From contig CAWDBL010000016.1 of the NCBI GenBank assembly GCA_963800505.1, positions 58,747 through 122,746 of the forward strand: a stretch of DNA of 64,000 nucleotides, read 5' to 3'. The DNA comes from Fodinibacter sp963800505. GTDB taxonomy: Bacteria > Actinomycetota > Actinomycetes > Actinomycetales > Dermatophilaceae. Made by a program: the position numbers and the translations under genes. Under the pieces are notes generated by a model that had not been told where the DNA came from, made no database searches, and was given only the letters and a program-made list of their open reading frames with translations. Each line of letters starts with the position of its first letter. Position 1 is the stretch's first letter. Below, piece after piece: positions 15,930 through 24,078 of this stretch.

Positions 15930-16391
15930 TCAGAACGAGAGCATCCCGCTCACCAGGGCCTGCCACGTCATCGGGCCGACGACCCCGTCGACCGCGACGG
16001 AGGGGATGTCCAGGTGCAGCGCCTGCTGGAAGCCGCGCACCGCCGCCTCGGTCAGCGGACCGAAGCTGCCATCGATGGCCAGGCCCGTGGCCGGGTCGCC
16101 CGACAGGTTGCGGAACTGGAACTCCTCCTGCACGCCGCGCACCGCGTCGCCCGTGCTCCCCCGCCGGACCGTGACGATGAGCGCACCCCAGGTGTGCCGG
16201 CCGACCACTCCGTCGACGGCCAGGCCCTTCTGCTGCTGGAACGCCCTGACCGCAGCGTCGGTCAGCGGGCCGAAGCTCCCGTCGACCGCGACCAGGTGGC
16301 CGCGTTGGCGCAGCAGCTGCTGCAGCGTGCGCACCGGGTGCTCACGGTCTCCCTGACGGACCTGCGGCCACGGGCTGATCGAACCGGACAT
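15930..16391 (-). CDS. Protein made of two peptidoglycan-binding (PG_binding_1) repeats
   Basis: A 153-residue protein from ATG 16391 (MSGSISPWPQVRQG) with two PG_binding_1 repeats: LQQLLRQRGHLVAVDGSFGP...AFQQQKGLAVDGVVG and FQFRNLSGDPATGLAIDGSF...VRGFQQALHLD. Both carry the V/I-D-G-x-F-G-P-L-T motif seen in the adjacent 280-residue paralogue, and the last repeat ends VDGVVGPMTWQALVSGML. It has no signal peptide and no enzymatic domain. It lies between htpX (convergent in order, same strand) and the longer paralogue. Either a tandem duplication or a spore/phage-type accessory role fits; neither can be decided from sequence. Confidence 0.8.
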   Translation of the reverse strand: MSGSISPWPQVRQGDREHPVRTLQQLLRQRGHLVAVDGSFGPLTDAAVRAFQQQKGLAVDGVVGRHTWGALIVTVRRGSTGDAVRGVQEEFQFRNLSGDPATGLAIDGSFGPLTEAAVRGFQQALHLDIPSVAVDGVVGPMTWQALVSGMLSF

Positions 16392-16492
16392 GGCGCTCCC
16401 CCTTGCACTCCGAGCCCGGCGCCTCCCCGCGCCGGTCCTCGACCACGATCCCGCTGCGCCGGCGTGCCGTCAACCGGCAGCCCGGCCTCCGC

Positions 16493-17380
16493 TCAGGGGT
16501 TGGCGCGGTAGCCGTAGGCCATCTGCTCGAGCCGGGCGATCCGCTCGGCCATCGGCGGGTGGGTCGACATCAGCCGCGAGACGTCCTGGGCGCGGAACGG
16601 GTTGGCGATCATCATGTGGCTGGCGTCGACGACCTTCTGGGTCGGGGCCAGCGGCGCCTGGGCGACACCGATCTCGAGCTTGCGCAGCGCCGAGGCCAGG
16701 GCCAGCGGGTCACCGGTGAGCGTCGCGCCGTCCTCGTCGGCGTCGTACTCGCGGGTGCGCGAGATGGCGAGCTGCACGACCATCGCGGCGAACGGGGCGA
16801 GGATGGCGAGCGCGAGCCCGGCCATCGGGTTGCGGTTCTCGTCGTTGCCGCCGCCGCCGAAGATCATGCCGAACGACAGGAACTGGCCGATCGTCGAGAT
16901 GACGCCGGCGACCGCAGCCGCCACCGACGCGGTGAGGATGTCGCGGTTGTAGACGTGCATCAGCTCGTGGCCGAGCACCCCGCGCAGCTCGCGCTCGTCG
17001 AGCAGGTTGAGGATGCCCTCGGTGCAGCACACCGCGGCGTTCTCGGGGTTGCGGCCGGTGGCGAACGCGTTGGGCGCCTGGGTCGGCGAGATGTAGAGCT
17101 TGGGCATCGGCTGCCCGGCGCGGGTCGAGAGCTCGCTGACGATGCGGTACATCGCCGGCGCCTCGGCCTCGCTGACCGGGTAGGCGTGCATCGCCCGGAT
17201 CGCGAGCTTGTCGGAGTTCCAGTAGCCGTAGACCGTGGTCGCGACACCGATCAGGGCGAAGACGAGCAGGAAGATGCTGCTGCCCAGCCACGAGGCGACG
17301 ATCCAGCCGAGGACGAGGAGGAGGGCCCACATACCGCCGAAGAGGGCCGCGGTCTTGAGCCCGTTGTGGTGCTTGTGCAT
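16493..17380 (-). CDS. htpX: Zinc metalloprotease HtpX homologue
   Basis: A 295-residue membrane M48 protease of the cytoplasmic-membrane quality control system. Two N-terminal hydrophobic segments (AALFGGMWALLLVLGWIVAS and SSIFLLVFALIGVATTVYGY) are followed by the HtpX landmarks YISPTQAPNAFATGRNP, the zinc site RGVLGHELMHVYNRD (H138, E139, H142) and REYDADEDGATLTG, where the third-ligand Glu lies. Two more membrane segments (AAVAGVISTIGQFLSFG, ALAILAPFAAMVVQLAI) follow. The C-terminal STHPPMAERIARLEQM is typical. The ATG at 17380 is the family start. It lies directly downstream of the incomplete nuo locus but is separated from nuoN by 37 bases, so co-transcription is possible. Confidence 0.93.
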   Translation of the reverse strand: MHKHHNGLKTAALFGGMWALLLVLGWIVASWLGSSIFLLVFALIGVATTVYGYWNSDKLAIRAMHAYPVSEAEAPAMYRIVSELSTRAGQPMPKLYISPTQAPNAFATGRNPENAAVCCTEGILNLLDERELRGVLGHELMHVYNRDILTASVAAAVAGVISTIGQFLSFGMIFGGGGNDENRNPMAGLALAILAPFAAMVVQLAISRTREYDADEDGATLTGDPLALASALRKLEIGVAQAPLAPTQKVVDASHMMIANPFRAQDVSRLMSTHPPMAERIARLEQMAYGYRANP

Positions 17381-17417
17381 GTCTGTCCCAACGCGGCGGG
17401 GTGGGGAGTTCGTTCCG

Positions 17418-18971
17418 TCAGGACAACAGGCCCAGGAGCAGCCCCGGGAGCACGCTGAACAGCACGAGGATGCCGGTGCCGACGACCAGCACGACGGTGG
17501 CCCCCCGATGTGGTGGCGCGGCGACCGGTGCCACGGCGACGTGGACGGCGTCACCTGCGGCGACGTCGACGGCGTCGCTCGCGGTGGGCGGTGCGGGCGG
17601 GCCGGAAGTCGCATCGGGAGTCGGGCCGGATGCCGCGGCGGCGGGCCCGAGGAGCAGGGCGAACCAGCGCATGTAGACCGCGATGCCGAGCACGACCGCC
17701 ACGACGGCGACCAGGGCGAGCGGCCAGAGCCCGGCGCTGACGGCCGGGCGCAGGGCCACCACCTTGGCCACCAGGCCGATGATGCCGGGCGGCAGGCCGG
17801 CGAGCACGAGCAGGGCGAACGCCAGCGCCCCACCGGTGAGCCGGTCGCGGCGCAGCAGGCCGCGGGTGCGCTCCAGCGGCCCGGCCCCCACCACCGTCAC
17901 CGCGGCGAACGCGACCAGGGTGGCCACGGCATACACGAGCACGTAGGCGGCCGACGCGCGCAGGCCCTGCGCGCTGAGCGCGGCCACCGGCAGCACCACC
18001 CAGCCGGCCTGCGACACGGTGGACCAGGCGAGCAGGCGGGTGGAGTCGTCCTGGCGCAGCGCCATGACGTTGCCGAGCAGCAGCGACGCAGCGGCGAGGA
18101 TGCCGATGACGACGCTGACCGACCCGGTGTCGACGGCGGCACCCGTGACCGCCTGCCCGACGACGAGCAGCGCGGCCACGGCGGAGATCTTGGAGGCGGC
18201 GGCCAGCGCTGCGGCGGTGCCGAGGTCGGCCGTGGAGTAGGCCTGCGGGGTCCAGGCGTGGAACGGCACGAGCGACAGCTTGAAGCCGAGCCCCGAGAGC
18301 AGCACGGTGACCGCGAGCAGGAAGACGACCCGGCGCTCGGGGTCGGCCCACGCCGTGGCCACCGCGGTGGCCGAGAAGGCCGGGTCGCCGGTGGCGGTGA
18401 GCCACAGGGCGGCCCCCAGCACGAGCAGGGCGAACGACGTGACCGACGTGACCAGCAGGGTCAGGGCGCCGTGGGATGCCGTGCGCGTGCCGCGCAGCGC
18501 GACCAGGGCGACGACCGGCACGGTGGCGAGCTCGAGGGTGACCAGCCAGGTGCCGATGTCGCGCGAGGCGGCGACCGCGACCCCTCCGGTGGCGGCGGCG
18601 AGGAGCAGGGTGGTGGTCACGGTCGTGTCGTGTGGCCCGCGCGCCCCGTCGTGGAGCAGCGCGAGCGCCGCCGCGGTGGCGAGCAGGATGCCGGCCTGCA
18701 GGGTGCCGGTGGCCGGCCCGGCGGTCCACAGGCAGGCGCCGTCGGGGCCGGGCAGGCACAGCGTGCGCACCGGGTCGTCGGCGGCGCGCAGGCCGGTGGC
18801 GAGCGCCGCGCCGGCGGCGATCGCGAGCACCACCACGCCCAGCAGCGGCTGCCACGAACGCAGGCCGGGTCGCACGGCGTCGCCGAGCAGCACGAACACC
18901 GCACCCAGCGCCGGAAGCAGGGCCGGCGCGAGGCTGACGGCGTCGACGGTCACGAGGGCGGCACTGGTCAC
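17418..18971 (-). CDS. nuoN: Complex I subunit NuoN-like (first, incomplete nuo locus)
   Basis: A 517-residue antiporter-type membrane subunit, hydrophobic throughout. The signature segments are KLSLVPFHAWTPQAYSTADL (K and H of the discontinuous helix) and MALRQDDSTRLLAWSTVSQAG, where NuoN normally has K-R-x-L-A-Y-S-S. It pumps protons or supports the pump in the membrane arm. The start is GTG 18971, which overlaps the upstream nuoM stop by GTGA. The last ~80 residues are unusual: after YMRWFALLLG comes a Pro/Ala-rich TPDATSGPPAPPTASDAVDV loop before a final membrane helix. It is the last gene of the locus, followed by htpX. Confidence 0.85.
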   Translation of the reverse strand: MTSAALVTVDAVSLAPALLPALGAVFVLLGDAVRPGLRSWQPLLGVVVLAIAAGAALATGLRAADDPVRTLCLPGPDGACLWTAGPATGTLQAGILLATAAALALLHDGARGPHDTTVTTTLLLAAATGGVAVAASRDIGTWLVTLELATVPVVALVALRGTRTASHGALTLLVTSVTSFALLVLGAALWLTATGDPAFSATAVATAWADPERRVVFLLAVTVLLSGLGFKLSLVPFHAWTPQAYSTADLGTAAALAAASKISAVAALLVVGQAVTGAAVDTGSVSVVIGILAAASLLLGNVMALRQDDSTRLLAWSTVSQAGWVVLPVAALSAQGLRASAAYVLVYAVATLVAFAAVTVVGAGPLERTRGLLRRDRLTGGALAFALLVLAGLPPGIIGLVAKVVALRPAVSAGLWPLALVAVVAVVLGIAVYMRWFALLLGPAAAASGPTPDATSGPPAPPTASDAVDVAAGDAVHVAVAPVAAPPHRGATVVLVVGTGILVLFSVLPGLLLGLLS

Positions 18972-20449
18972 CGGCCACCCCCTGCGATGAGCGCGGCCGC
19001 GTCGGCGGTGACGGCCAGCAGCGGGCCGGGGAACACGCCGAGCACGACGACCAGGGTGCCGAGCACCGACAGCACGACGAGCTCGACGCCGCGGGTGTCG
19101 GGGGTGGCAGCAGCCGCCTCCGGGTCGGGCTGGTCGCCGACCCAGACGGTGCGGGCCACCCGCAGCGAGTAGCCGGCGGCGAGCGCGGCGCCGATGGCGG
19201 CGACCACGGCACACCCGACGAACAGCGCACGGGGCCGGTCATCGGCGGGCAGCCACGCGGCATACACGGAGAAGAACTCACCCCAGAAGCCGGCCAGGCC
19301 GGGCAGCCCCAGGCTGGCGGCGAGGCCGAGGATGAGCAGGAAGCCCAGCCGCGGCGAGGTCTCGCGCAGGGCGGGGCGGGCCACGGTGAGGTCGACGCTG
19401 CCCCAGCGCTGCTTGAGCCCGCCGACGAGGAAGAACAGCATGGCCGAGATGACGCCGTGCGCGATGTTGGCGAACAGGGCCGCCTGGATGCCGGTCTCCG
19501 ACCCGGCGGCCAGCGCCAGGGCGACGAAGCCCATGTGCGCCACCGACGAGTAGGCGATCAGCCGCTTGAGGTCGCGCTCGACCAGGCAGACCAGGGCTCC
19601 CCAGACGATGCCGATGACGCCGGCCACGCCGAGCACCGGTGCCAGCCGGGCGAAGCCGTCGGGCACCGTGGACACCGGCAGGCGCACCAGGCCGTAGGTG
19701 CCCATCTTCAGCAGCACCGCCGCCAGGAGCACCGACCCCGCGGTGGGCGCGGTGGTGTGGGCCGGCGGCAGCCAGGTGTGCAGCGGGAACACCGGCACCT
19801 TCACCGACAGGCCGAGCACGAGCAGCGCCGCGACGAGCAGCTGGCGGTCGGCGGGCAGCGCGGCGCCCGCGCCGGTGGCGAGCGCCCGCAGGTCGGAGGT
19901 GCCGGCCGAGGTGACCAGGGCGAGGATGCCGACGAGCATCAGCGTGGAGCCGATCGCCGTGTAGAGGATGAAGCGGTGCCCGGCGTCGGCGCGGGCCCGC
20001 TCGTCGTGGCGGTCGCCGAACCGGCTGATCAGCACCCACATCGGCACCAGGACCAGCTCGAAGGCGACGAAGAACAGCACGGCATCGCGAGCGGTGAAGG
20101 TGGCGAGCGCGCCGGCCTCGACGATGAGCAGGCAGCCCAGGAACGTCGCCGGGGTGCCGCCCGCGGGCACGTCGACCCACGCGTGGGCCGCCACGAGCAC
20201 CCCGATGAGGGACGTGAGCAGCACCAAGGGCACGGCGATGCCGTCGACGCCGAACGACCAGCGCACGCCCAGCTCGGGCAGCCACGCCAGGTCGACACCG
20301 GGCCGGGCGATGCACACGCCCACCGCGAGCACGAGGGTGAGGCCGGCCGCCACGGCGGCCGTGATCCGCGCGCGGTCGACGGCCAGCGTGCGGCCGGCGG
20401 TGACGAGGACGAAACCGACGACGGCGGGGACGAGGAGGAGCAGGCTCAC
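18968..20449 (-). CDS. nuoM: Complex I subunit NuoM-like (first nuo locus)
   Basis: A 493-residue antiporter-type subunit. NuoM landmarks are FFVAFELVLVPMWVLISRFG (with the essential Glu in the conserved helix), KVPVFPLHTWLPPAHTTAPT (Lys plus H-T-W-L-P), LLKMGTYGLVRLPVS and VERDLKRLIAYSSVAHMGFV. The last is the strongest family signature. The pump residues are therefore present. I place the start at GTG 20449 (VSLLLLVPAV) because it overlaps the nuoL stop as GTGA, the coupling seen throughout this operon; a second GTG six bases upstream is the alternative. It ends in a GTGA overlap with nuoN. Confidence 0.92.
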   Translation of the reverse strand: MSLLLLVPAVVGFVLVTAGRTLAVDRARITAAVAAGLTLVLAVGVCIARPGVDLAWLPELGVRWSFGVDGIAVPLVLLTSLIGVLVAAHAWVDVPAGGTPATFLGCLLIVEAGALATFTARDAVLFFVAFELVLVPMWVLISRFGDRHDERARADAGHRFILYTAIGSTLMLVGILALVTSAGTSDLRALATGAGAALPADRQLLVAALLVLGLSVKVPVFPLHTWLPPAHTTAPTAGSVLLAAVLLKMGTYGLVRLPVSTVPDGFARLAPVLGVAGVIGIVWGALVCLVERDLKRLIAYSSVAHMGFVALALAAGSETGIQAALFANIAHGVISAMLFFLVGGLKQRWGSVDLTVARPALRETSPRLGFLLILGLAASLGLPGLAGFWGEFFSVYAAWLPADDRPRALFVGCAVVAAIGAALAAGYSLRVARTVWVGDQPDPEAAAATPDTRGVELVVLSVLGTLVVVLGVFPGPLLAVTADAAALIAGGGR

Positions 20450-22323
20450 GACCACGCCAGCACCCCTGCGATGCCGAGCACCACGACGGCTGCGAGGACG
20501 AGGCCGACGGCGGAGCTGGGTCGCTCACCGCGGAAGGCACGCCCGCCGGCCCAGCCGGCCGCCCGGGTCGCGACGGCGCTGCCGCGCACGTAGGCGTCGA
20601 TGACCTCGGTGTCGAGGAAGGCGACCAGCCGGGCGAGCTTGAGTACCGGGGTGGCCACGAGGCGCAGGTAGAGGGCGTCGACCCCGAGGCCCCGGTCGGC
20701 GTGCGGGACGAGGCGTGGCACCAGCACCAGCGCCGGGTCACGGTCGACACCGCCGCGCAGCGCCACCACCACGCCGACGACGATGGCCAGCACGGTGACG
20801 AAGACCCAGACCAGCGAGGTCGAGCCGACCCGGAACGCGTCGGTGAGCAGCACGAGCCCCCCGACCACGCTCAGCCCGACGAGCACGGCGAGCACGCCCT
20901 GCACCGGCACGGTGATGGGTGCGCTGGCCGGGCGGGGCCGCACGTGCGCGGTGAGGATCAGGTAGGCGCGGGTGCAGTAGGCCGCCGTGACGGCGGCGGT
21001 GACGATCAGCGCGATCAGCACGATGATGCCGGGCCCGGACTCGACCGCGCCCTCCCACGACACGGCGACGACGTGCTCCTTGGACAGCCCGCCCACCACC
21101 AGTGGCACGCCGGCCAGGGACAGCAGGCCGAAGAGGAACGACACCCGCAGCAGCGGCGCGGCCACGGCGCTGCCCCGCAGCGCCTTGGCCGCGGTGCCGC
21201 CAGCGGCCAGGCCGGCCCAGCCGATCGTGAGGAAGAGCAGTGCCTTGAAGATGGCGTGCGACCAGAGGTGGAACAGGCCGGCATCCGGCCCGGCGACGGG
21301 CGGCGCGGCGGCGAGCGCCGACAGCATGACGCCGACCTGGCTGACGGTCGACCACGCGAGCAGCCGCTTGAGGTCACTCTGGGCGAAGGCGAGCACGGCG
21401 GCCAGCAGCATCGTCACCGACACCGCGATGCCGAGCACCCAGCGCGGGGTCTGGCTGACGGAGAGGAGGGGGAAGAAACCCGCTAGCACCACGGTGCCGG
21501 CGGCCACCATGGTGGCGGCGTGGATGAGCGCGCTGGCCGGGGTGGGGCCCTCCATGGCGTCGGCGAGCCAGTCCTGGAACGGAACCTGCGCCGACTTGCC
21601 GAGCACGCCGATGACGACCAGCGTGAGGAACACCGCGCGCAGCCGGGCGTCGGGCGCGGCGCACACCCTGAGCGCGTCGCCGACCGTGGAGCCGTTCGCG
21701 ACCAGGCTGTCGATGCAGGCCGTGGGGCGGGCCCAGGTGCTGACGACGGTGCCCAGGTTGGTGGAGCGCGCGCCGGCGGCCAGCCCGATGATGCCGAGCA
21801 CGAACCCGATGTCGGCGACCCGGGTGACGAGGAACGCCTTGTGTGCCGCGCGGCGGGCGCTGTGCCGCCGCGACCAGTGGCCGATGAGCAGGAACGAGCA
21901 CCAGCCCATGACCTCCCAGCCCACGACGGTGAGCACCAGGTCGCCGGAGACCACCACGAGGAGCATGGCGGCGGTGAACAGCGACACCGTGGCGGCGAAG
22001 CGGGGGTAGCGGTCGTCGGTCTTGAGGTACCAGGTGGAGTAGATCTGCACGCCGAGCACCACGAGAGCGACGACGGCGGCCACCGCCACCCGGGAATGGT
22101 CGGTCGCCAGGTCGAGCGGCACCTGCACGTCGCCCGCGCTCAGCCCCGGGCCGGCCGAGACGACCACCGACTCGCCCTGCGCGACCCAGCCGATGCCGGC
22201 CAGCAGCAGGGTGACCGCGCTTCCGCCGACGGCCACACCCCGCGCGAGGCGGTCGTCGCGGCCGACCACGAGCCCGAGGAGTGCGGCCAGGGCGGGGACG
22301 AGCACGATCGGCCACGCGTTCAC
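20446..22323 (-). CDS. nuoL: Complex I subunit NuoL-like (first nuo locus)
   Basis: A 625-residue antiporter-type subunit with a C-terminal amphipathic extension. Key segments are WEVMGWCSFLLIGHW, HKAFLVTRVADIGFVLGIIG, KSAQVPFQDWLADAMEGPTP, ASALIHAATMVAAG and FAQSDLKRLLAWSTVSQVGV, each normal for NuoL. A late VDALYLRLVATPVLKLARL fits the helix HL end and following membrane helix. GTG 22323 is the start and overlaps the nuoK stop as GTGA. Nothing in the sequence separates it from a functional pump subunit. At 625 residues it is close to the 639-residue NuoL of the second locus. Confidence 0.92.
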   Translation of the reverse strand: MNAWPIVLVPALAALLGLVVGRDDRLARGVAVGGSAVTLLLAGIGWVAQGESVVVSAGPGLSAGDVQVPLDLATDHSRVAVAAVVALVVLGVQIYSTWYLKTDDRYPRFAATVSLFTAAMLLVVVSGDLVLTVVGWEVMGWCSFLLIGHWSRRHSARRAAHKAFLVTRVADIGFVLGIIGLAAGARSTNLGTVVSTWARPTACIDSLVANGSTVGDALRVCAAPDARLRAVFLTLVVIGVLGKSAQVPFQDWLADAMEGPTPASALIHAATMVAAGTVVLAGFFPLLSVSQTPRWVLGIAVSVTMLLAAVLAFAQSDLKRLLAWSTVSQVGVMLSALAAAPPVAGPDAGLFHLWSHAIFKALLFLTIGWAGLAAGGTAAKALRGSAVAAPLLRVSFLFGLLSLAGVPLVVGGLSKEHVVAVSWEGAVESGPGIIVLIALIVTAAVTAAYCTRAYLILTAHVRPRPASAPITVPVQGVLAVLVGLSVVGGLVLLTDAFRVGSTSLVWVFVTVLAIVVGVVVALRGGVDRDPALVLVPRLVPHADRGLGVDALYLRLVATPVLKLARLVAFLDTEVIDAYVRGSAVATRAAGWAGGRAFRGERPSSAVGLVLAAVVVLGIAGVLAWS

Positions 22324-22628
22324 GGCGCCTCCCCGCTCGGCTCGTCGAGGTCGACGCGCGACCGCTGCCGGAAGGCGGTGAGGATGATGGCCAGCGCCAC
22401 CACCGTCTCGGCCGCGGCGATGGTGATGACGAACAGCGGCAGCACGCTGCCGGCGGCCCACCGGTCGGCACCGGCGGCCTGGGTGGTGACGAGCAGCACC
22501 AGCCCCCCGCTGAGCACGAGCTCGACCCCGACGAGGAGCAGGACGGCGTTGCGGCGCACGGTGATTCCGAAGACGCCCAGGCCGACCAGGGCGGCGGCCA
22601 GCAGGTAGGGGCCGGCGAGGTGGATCAC
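22320..22628 (-). CDS. nuoK: Complex I subunit NuoK-like (first nuo locus)
   Basis: A 102-residue membrane subunit with three hydrophobic helices. GVFGITVRRNAVLLLVGVEL contains the R-N-x-x-x-x-L-x-x-x-E-L motif with the membrane Glu that lies in the proton path. FVITIAAAETVVALAIILTA carries the second conserved Glu. The GTG start at 22628 overlaps the nuoJ stop as GTGA, and its own stop overlaps the nuoL start in the same way. The short polar C-terminus (RQRSRVDLDEPSGEAP) is normal. It differs clearly from NuoK of the second locus, so the two loci are not recent duplicates. Confidence 0.9.
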   Translation of the reverse strand: MIHLAGPYLLAAALVGLGVFGITVRRNAVLLLVGVELVLSGGLVLLVTTQAAGADRWAAGSVLPLFVITIAAAETVVALAIILTAFRQRSRVDLDEPSGEAP

Positions 22629-23191
22629 CGGGCCACCTCCTGCTCGGCGGGGTCGGTGGGTGCGGCCGGTGCGGACGGCTCGGCGGCGGGCCGCTCCTCG
22701 CGCGGGATGCGCGACACCGCCAGCGCCGCGACCACGGCCGCGAGCAGCAGCAGCGAGAGCAGCTCGAAGGGCCACACCCAGGTGCCGAACAGCTGGCCGG
22801 CGACCTGGGTCGACGAGACGTCGGTGCGCTCGACCGGCTCACCGGCCAGGGGCAGCAGCACCGAGCCCAGCAGCAGCGCGACGGCGCCGCCGAGCACGGC
22901 CGCCCCAGCCGTGCGCCACGGGCCGGCGGCGTGCTCGAGGTCGGGCCCGATAGGTGCTCGGGTGAGCATCAGCGCGAAGAGCACCAGCACGACCACCGCA
23001 CCGACGTAGACGAGCACCAGCACCAGCGCCACCAGCTCGGCACCGAGCACCAGTAGCGACCCGGCCACCCCGAGCAGCGCGACCACCAGCCACAGGGCGG
23101 CATGCACGACGTGCCGGGTCGTCACCGCCAGCAGACCACCCGCCACGGCCACCAGTGCGGTGGCCGCGAACGCCGTGTCGAGTGCGGTCAT
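22625..23191 (-). CDS. nuoJ: Complex I subunit NuoJ-like (first nuo locus)
   Basis: A 188-residue membrane subunit. The helix ELVALVLVLVYVGAVVVLVL contains the V-Y-V-G-A-V-x-V-L pattern that defines NuoJ (pi-bulge helix 3). The preceding HVVHAALWLVVALLGVAGSL and the following RTAGAAVLGGAVALLLG complete the bundle. The C-terminus is Pro/Glu-rich (REERPAAEPSAPAAPTD) and ends six residues after it. ATG 23191 is the start and overlaps the nuoI stop by four bases; the stop overlaps nuoK. It belongs to the membrane arm. Confidence 0.9.
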   Translation of the reverse strand: MTALDTAFAATALVAVAGGLLAVTTRHVVHAALWLVVALLGVAGSLLVLGAELVALVLVLVYVGAVVVLVLFALMLTRAPIGPDLEHAAGPWRTAGAAVLGGAVALLLGSVLLPLAGEPVERTDVSSTQVAGQLFGTWVWPFELLSLLLLAAVVAALAVSRIPREERPAAEPSAPAAPTDPAEQEVAR

Positions 23192-24078
23192 GTCGCGTCG
23201 TCCGGGGGCGGCGGGGTCGGCGAGGTGTCGTCGGGCACCGACTCGGGGGTGCCGGTCAGCGGCTCCTTGGCCGGGGGCGGCACGGTGCCGGTGGGCAGCC
23301 CCTCGGTGGCCTCGCCTGAGGGCGGCGCCTCGGGCACCCCTGCCGGCAGGGCCTGGGTGGGCTCCGCCGCGGGCGGGGCCTCGGGCACCCCTGCCGGCAG
23401 GGCCTGGGTGGGCTCCGCGGTGGGTAGGGCCTGCGTGGGTGCAGGGGCGCGTCGCGCGGGACCGGCGCCGGCGGGGCGCGGACGCACCGTGCGCGGCATC
23501 CGGGCGCCTGGGCCCCCCGCCCCAGCCGCACCGGGCCCTGCTCCCCCGACCAGCCCGGTGCCTCGAGGCGGCTTGTTGGCCGCGGCGATCTCGGCCGGCT
23601 CGGCCGAGCGCTCGTCGAGCGCGGGCGGCGGCGGCACCGAGGCCATCCAGCCGCCGAGCCGGTCCTTCTCGTGCAGCAGGTCGAGGATGTCGACCTCGGA
23701 GTACTCGAACTGCGGGCTCCAGTGCAGCGCGTCGAACGGGCAGACCTCGATGCAGATGCCGCAGTACATGCACAGGCTGAAGTCGATCGCGAAGCGGTCG
23801 AGCACGTTGCGCTGGCGATCGCGCCCGCCCTCGGTGGTGGCCGGGATCGTCTCCTTGTGCGAGTCGATGTAGATGCACCAGTCGGGGCACTCGCGGGCGC
23901 ACAGCATGCACGAGGTGCAGTTCTCCTCGAGCAGCGCGATCACCCCGCGACTGCGCGGAGGCAGGTCGGGCGCGACGTCGGGGTACTCGGCGGTGTGGGT
24001 GGGCTTGAACGCGGTTCGCGCCGTGGTCGCCAACCCCTTGAGGATGCCGGGGAGCCCGCTCCCCTTGCGGCTCACCAT
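23188..24078 (-). CDS. nuoI: Complex I subunit NuoI-like with long repeat-containing C-terminal tail
   Basis: A 296-residue iron-sulfur subunit. The first ~155 residues are a normal NuoI: an N-terminal helix (ILKGLATTARTAFKPTHTAE) and two 4Fe-4S ligand sets, NCTSCMLCARECPDWCI and SLCMYCGICIEVCPFDALHW, which hold clusters N6a and N6b. In a complex without NuoEFG this would be the electron entry point, probably from ferredoxin. The remaining ~140 residues form a Pro/Ala/Gly/Thr-rich tail. It contains a 17-residue tandem repeat (PTQALPAGVPEAPPAAE twice, with shorter flanking copies). NuoI is usually 160-210 residues. ATG 24078 overlaps the nuoH stop. Confidence 0.9.
   Translation of the reverse strand: MVSRKGSGLPGILKGLATTARTAFKPTHTAEYPDVAPDLPPRSRGVIALLEENCTSCMLCARECPDWCIYIDSHKETIPATTEGGRDRQRNVLDRFAIDFSLCMYCGICIEVCPFDALHWSPQFEYSEVDILDLLHEKDRLGGWMASVPPPPALDERSAEPAEIAAANKPPRGTGLVGGAGPGAAGAGGPGARMPRTVRPRPAGAGPARRAPAPTQALPTAEPTQALPAGVPEAPPAAEPTQALPAGVPEAPPSGEATEGLPTGTVPPPAKEPLTGTPESVPDDTSPTPPPPDDAT
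23327..23418 (-). repeat. 51-bp in-frame tandem repeat in the nuoI tail
   Basis: Two near-identical copies of a 41-base core (GCCTCGGGCACCCCTGCCGG... on the plus strand) start at 23327 and 23378, a 51-base period that encodes 17 residues. Partial copies flank them at 23419-23450. The period is a multiple of three, so the repeat can expand or contract without breaking the gene. Confidence 0.8.

Noticed and set aside
23188..24078. Frameshift or fusion explaining the long NuoI tail
   Set aside because: The tail stays in one frame to the stop and overlaps the nuoJ start by ATGA as at other junctions, so it is a natural C-terminus.
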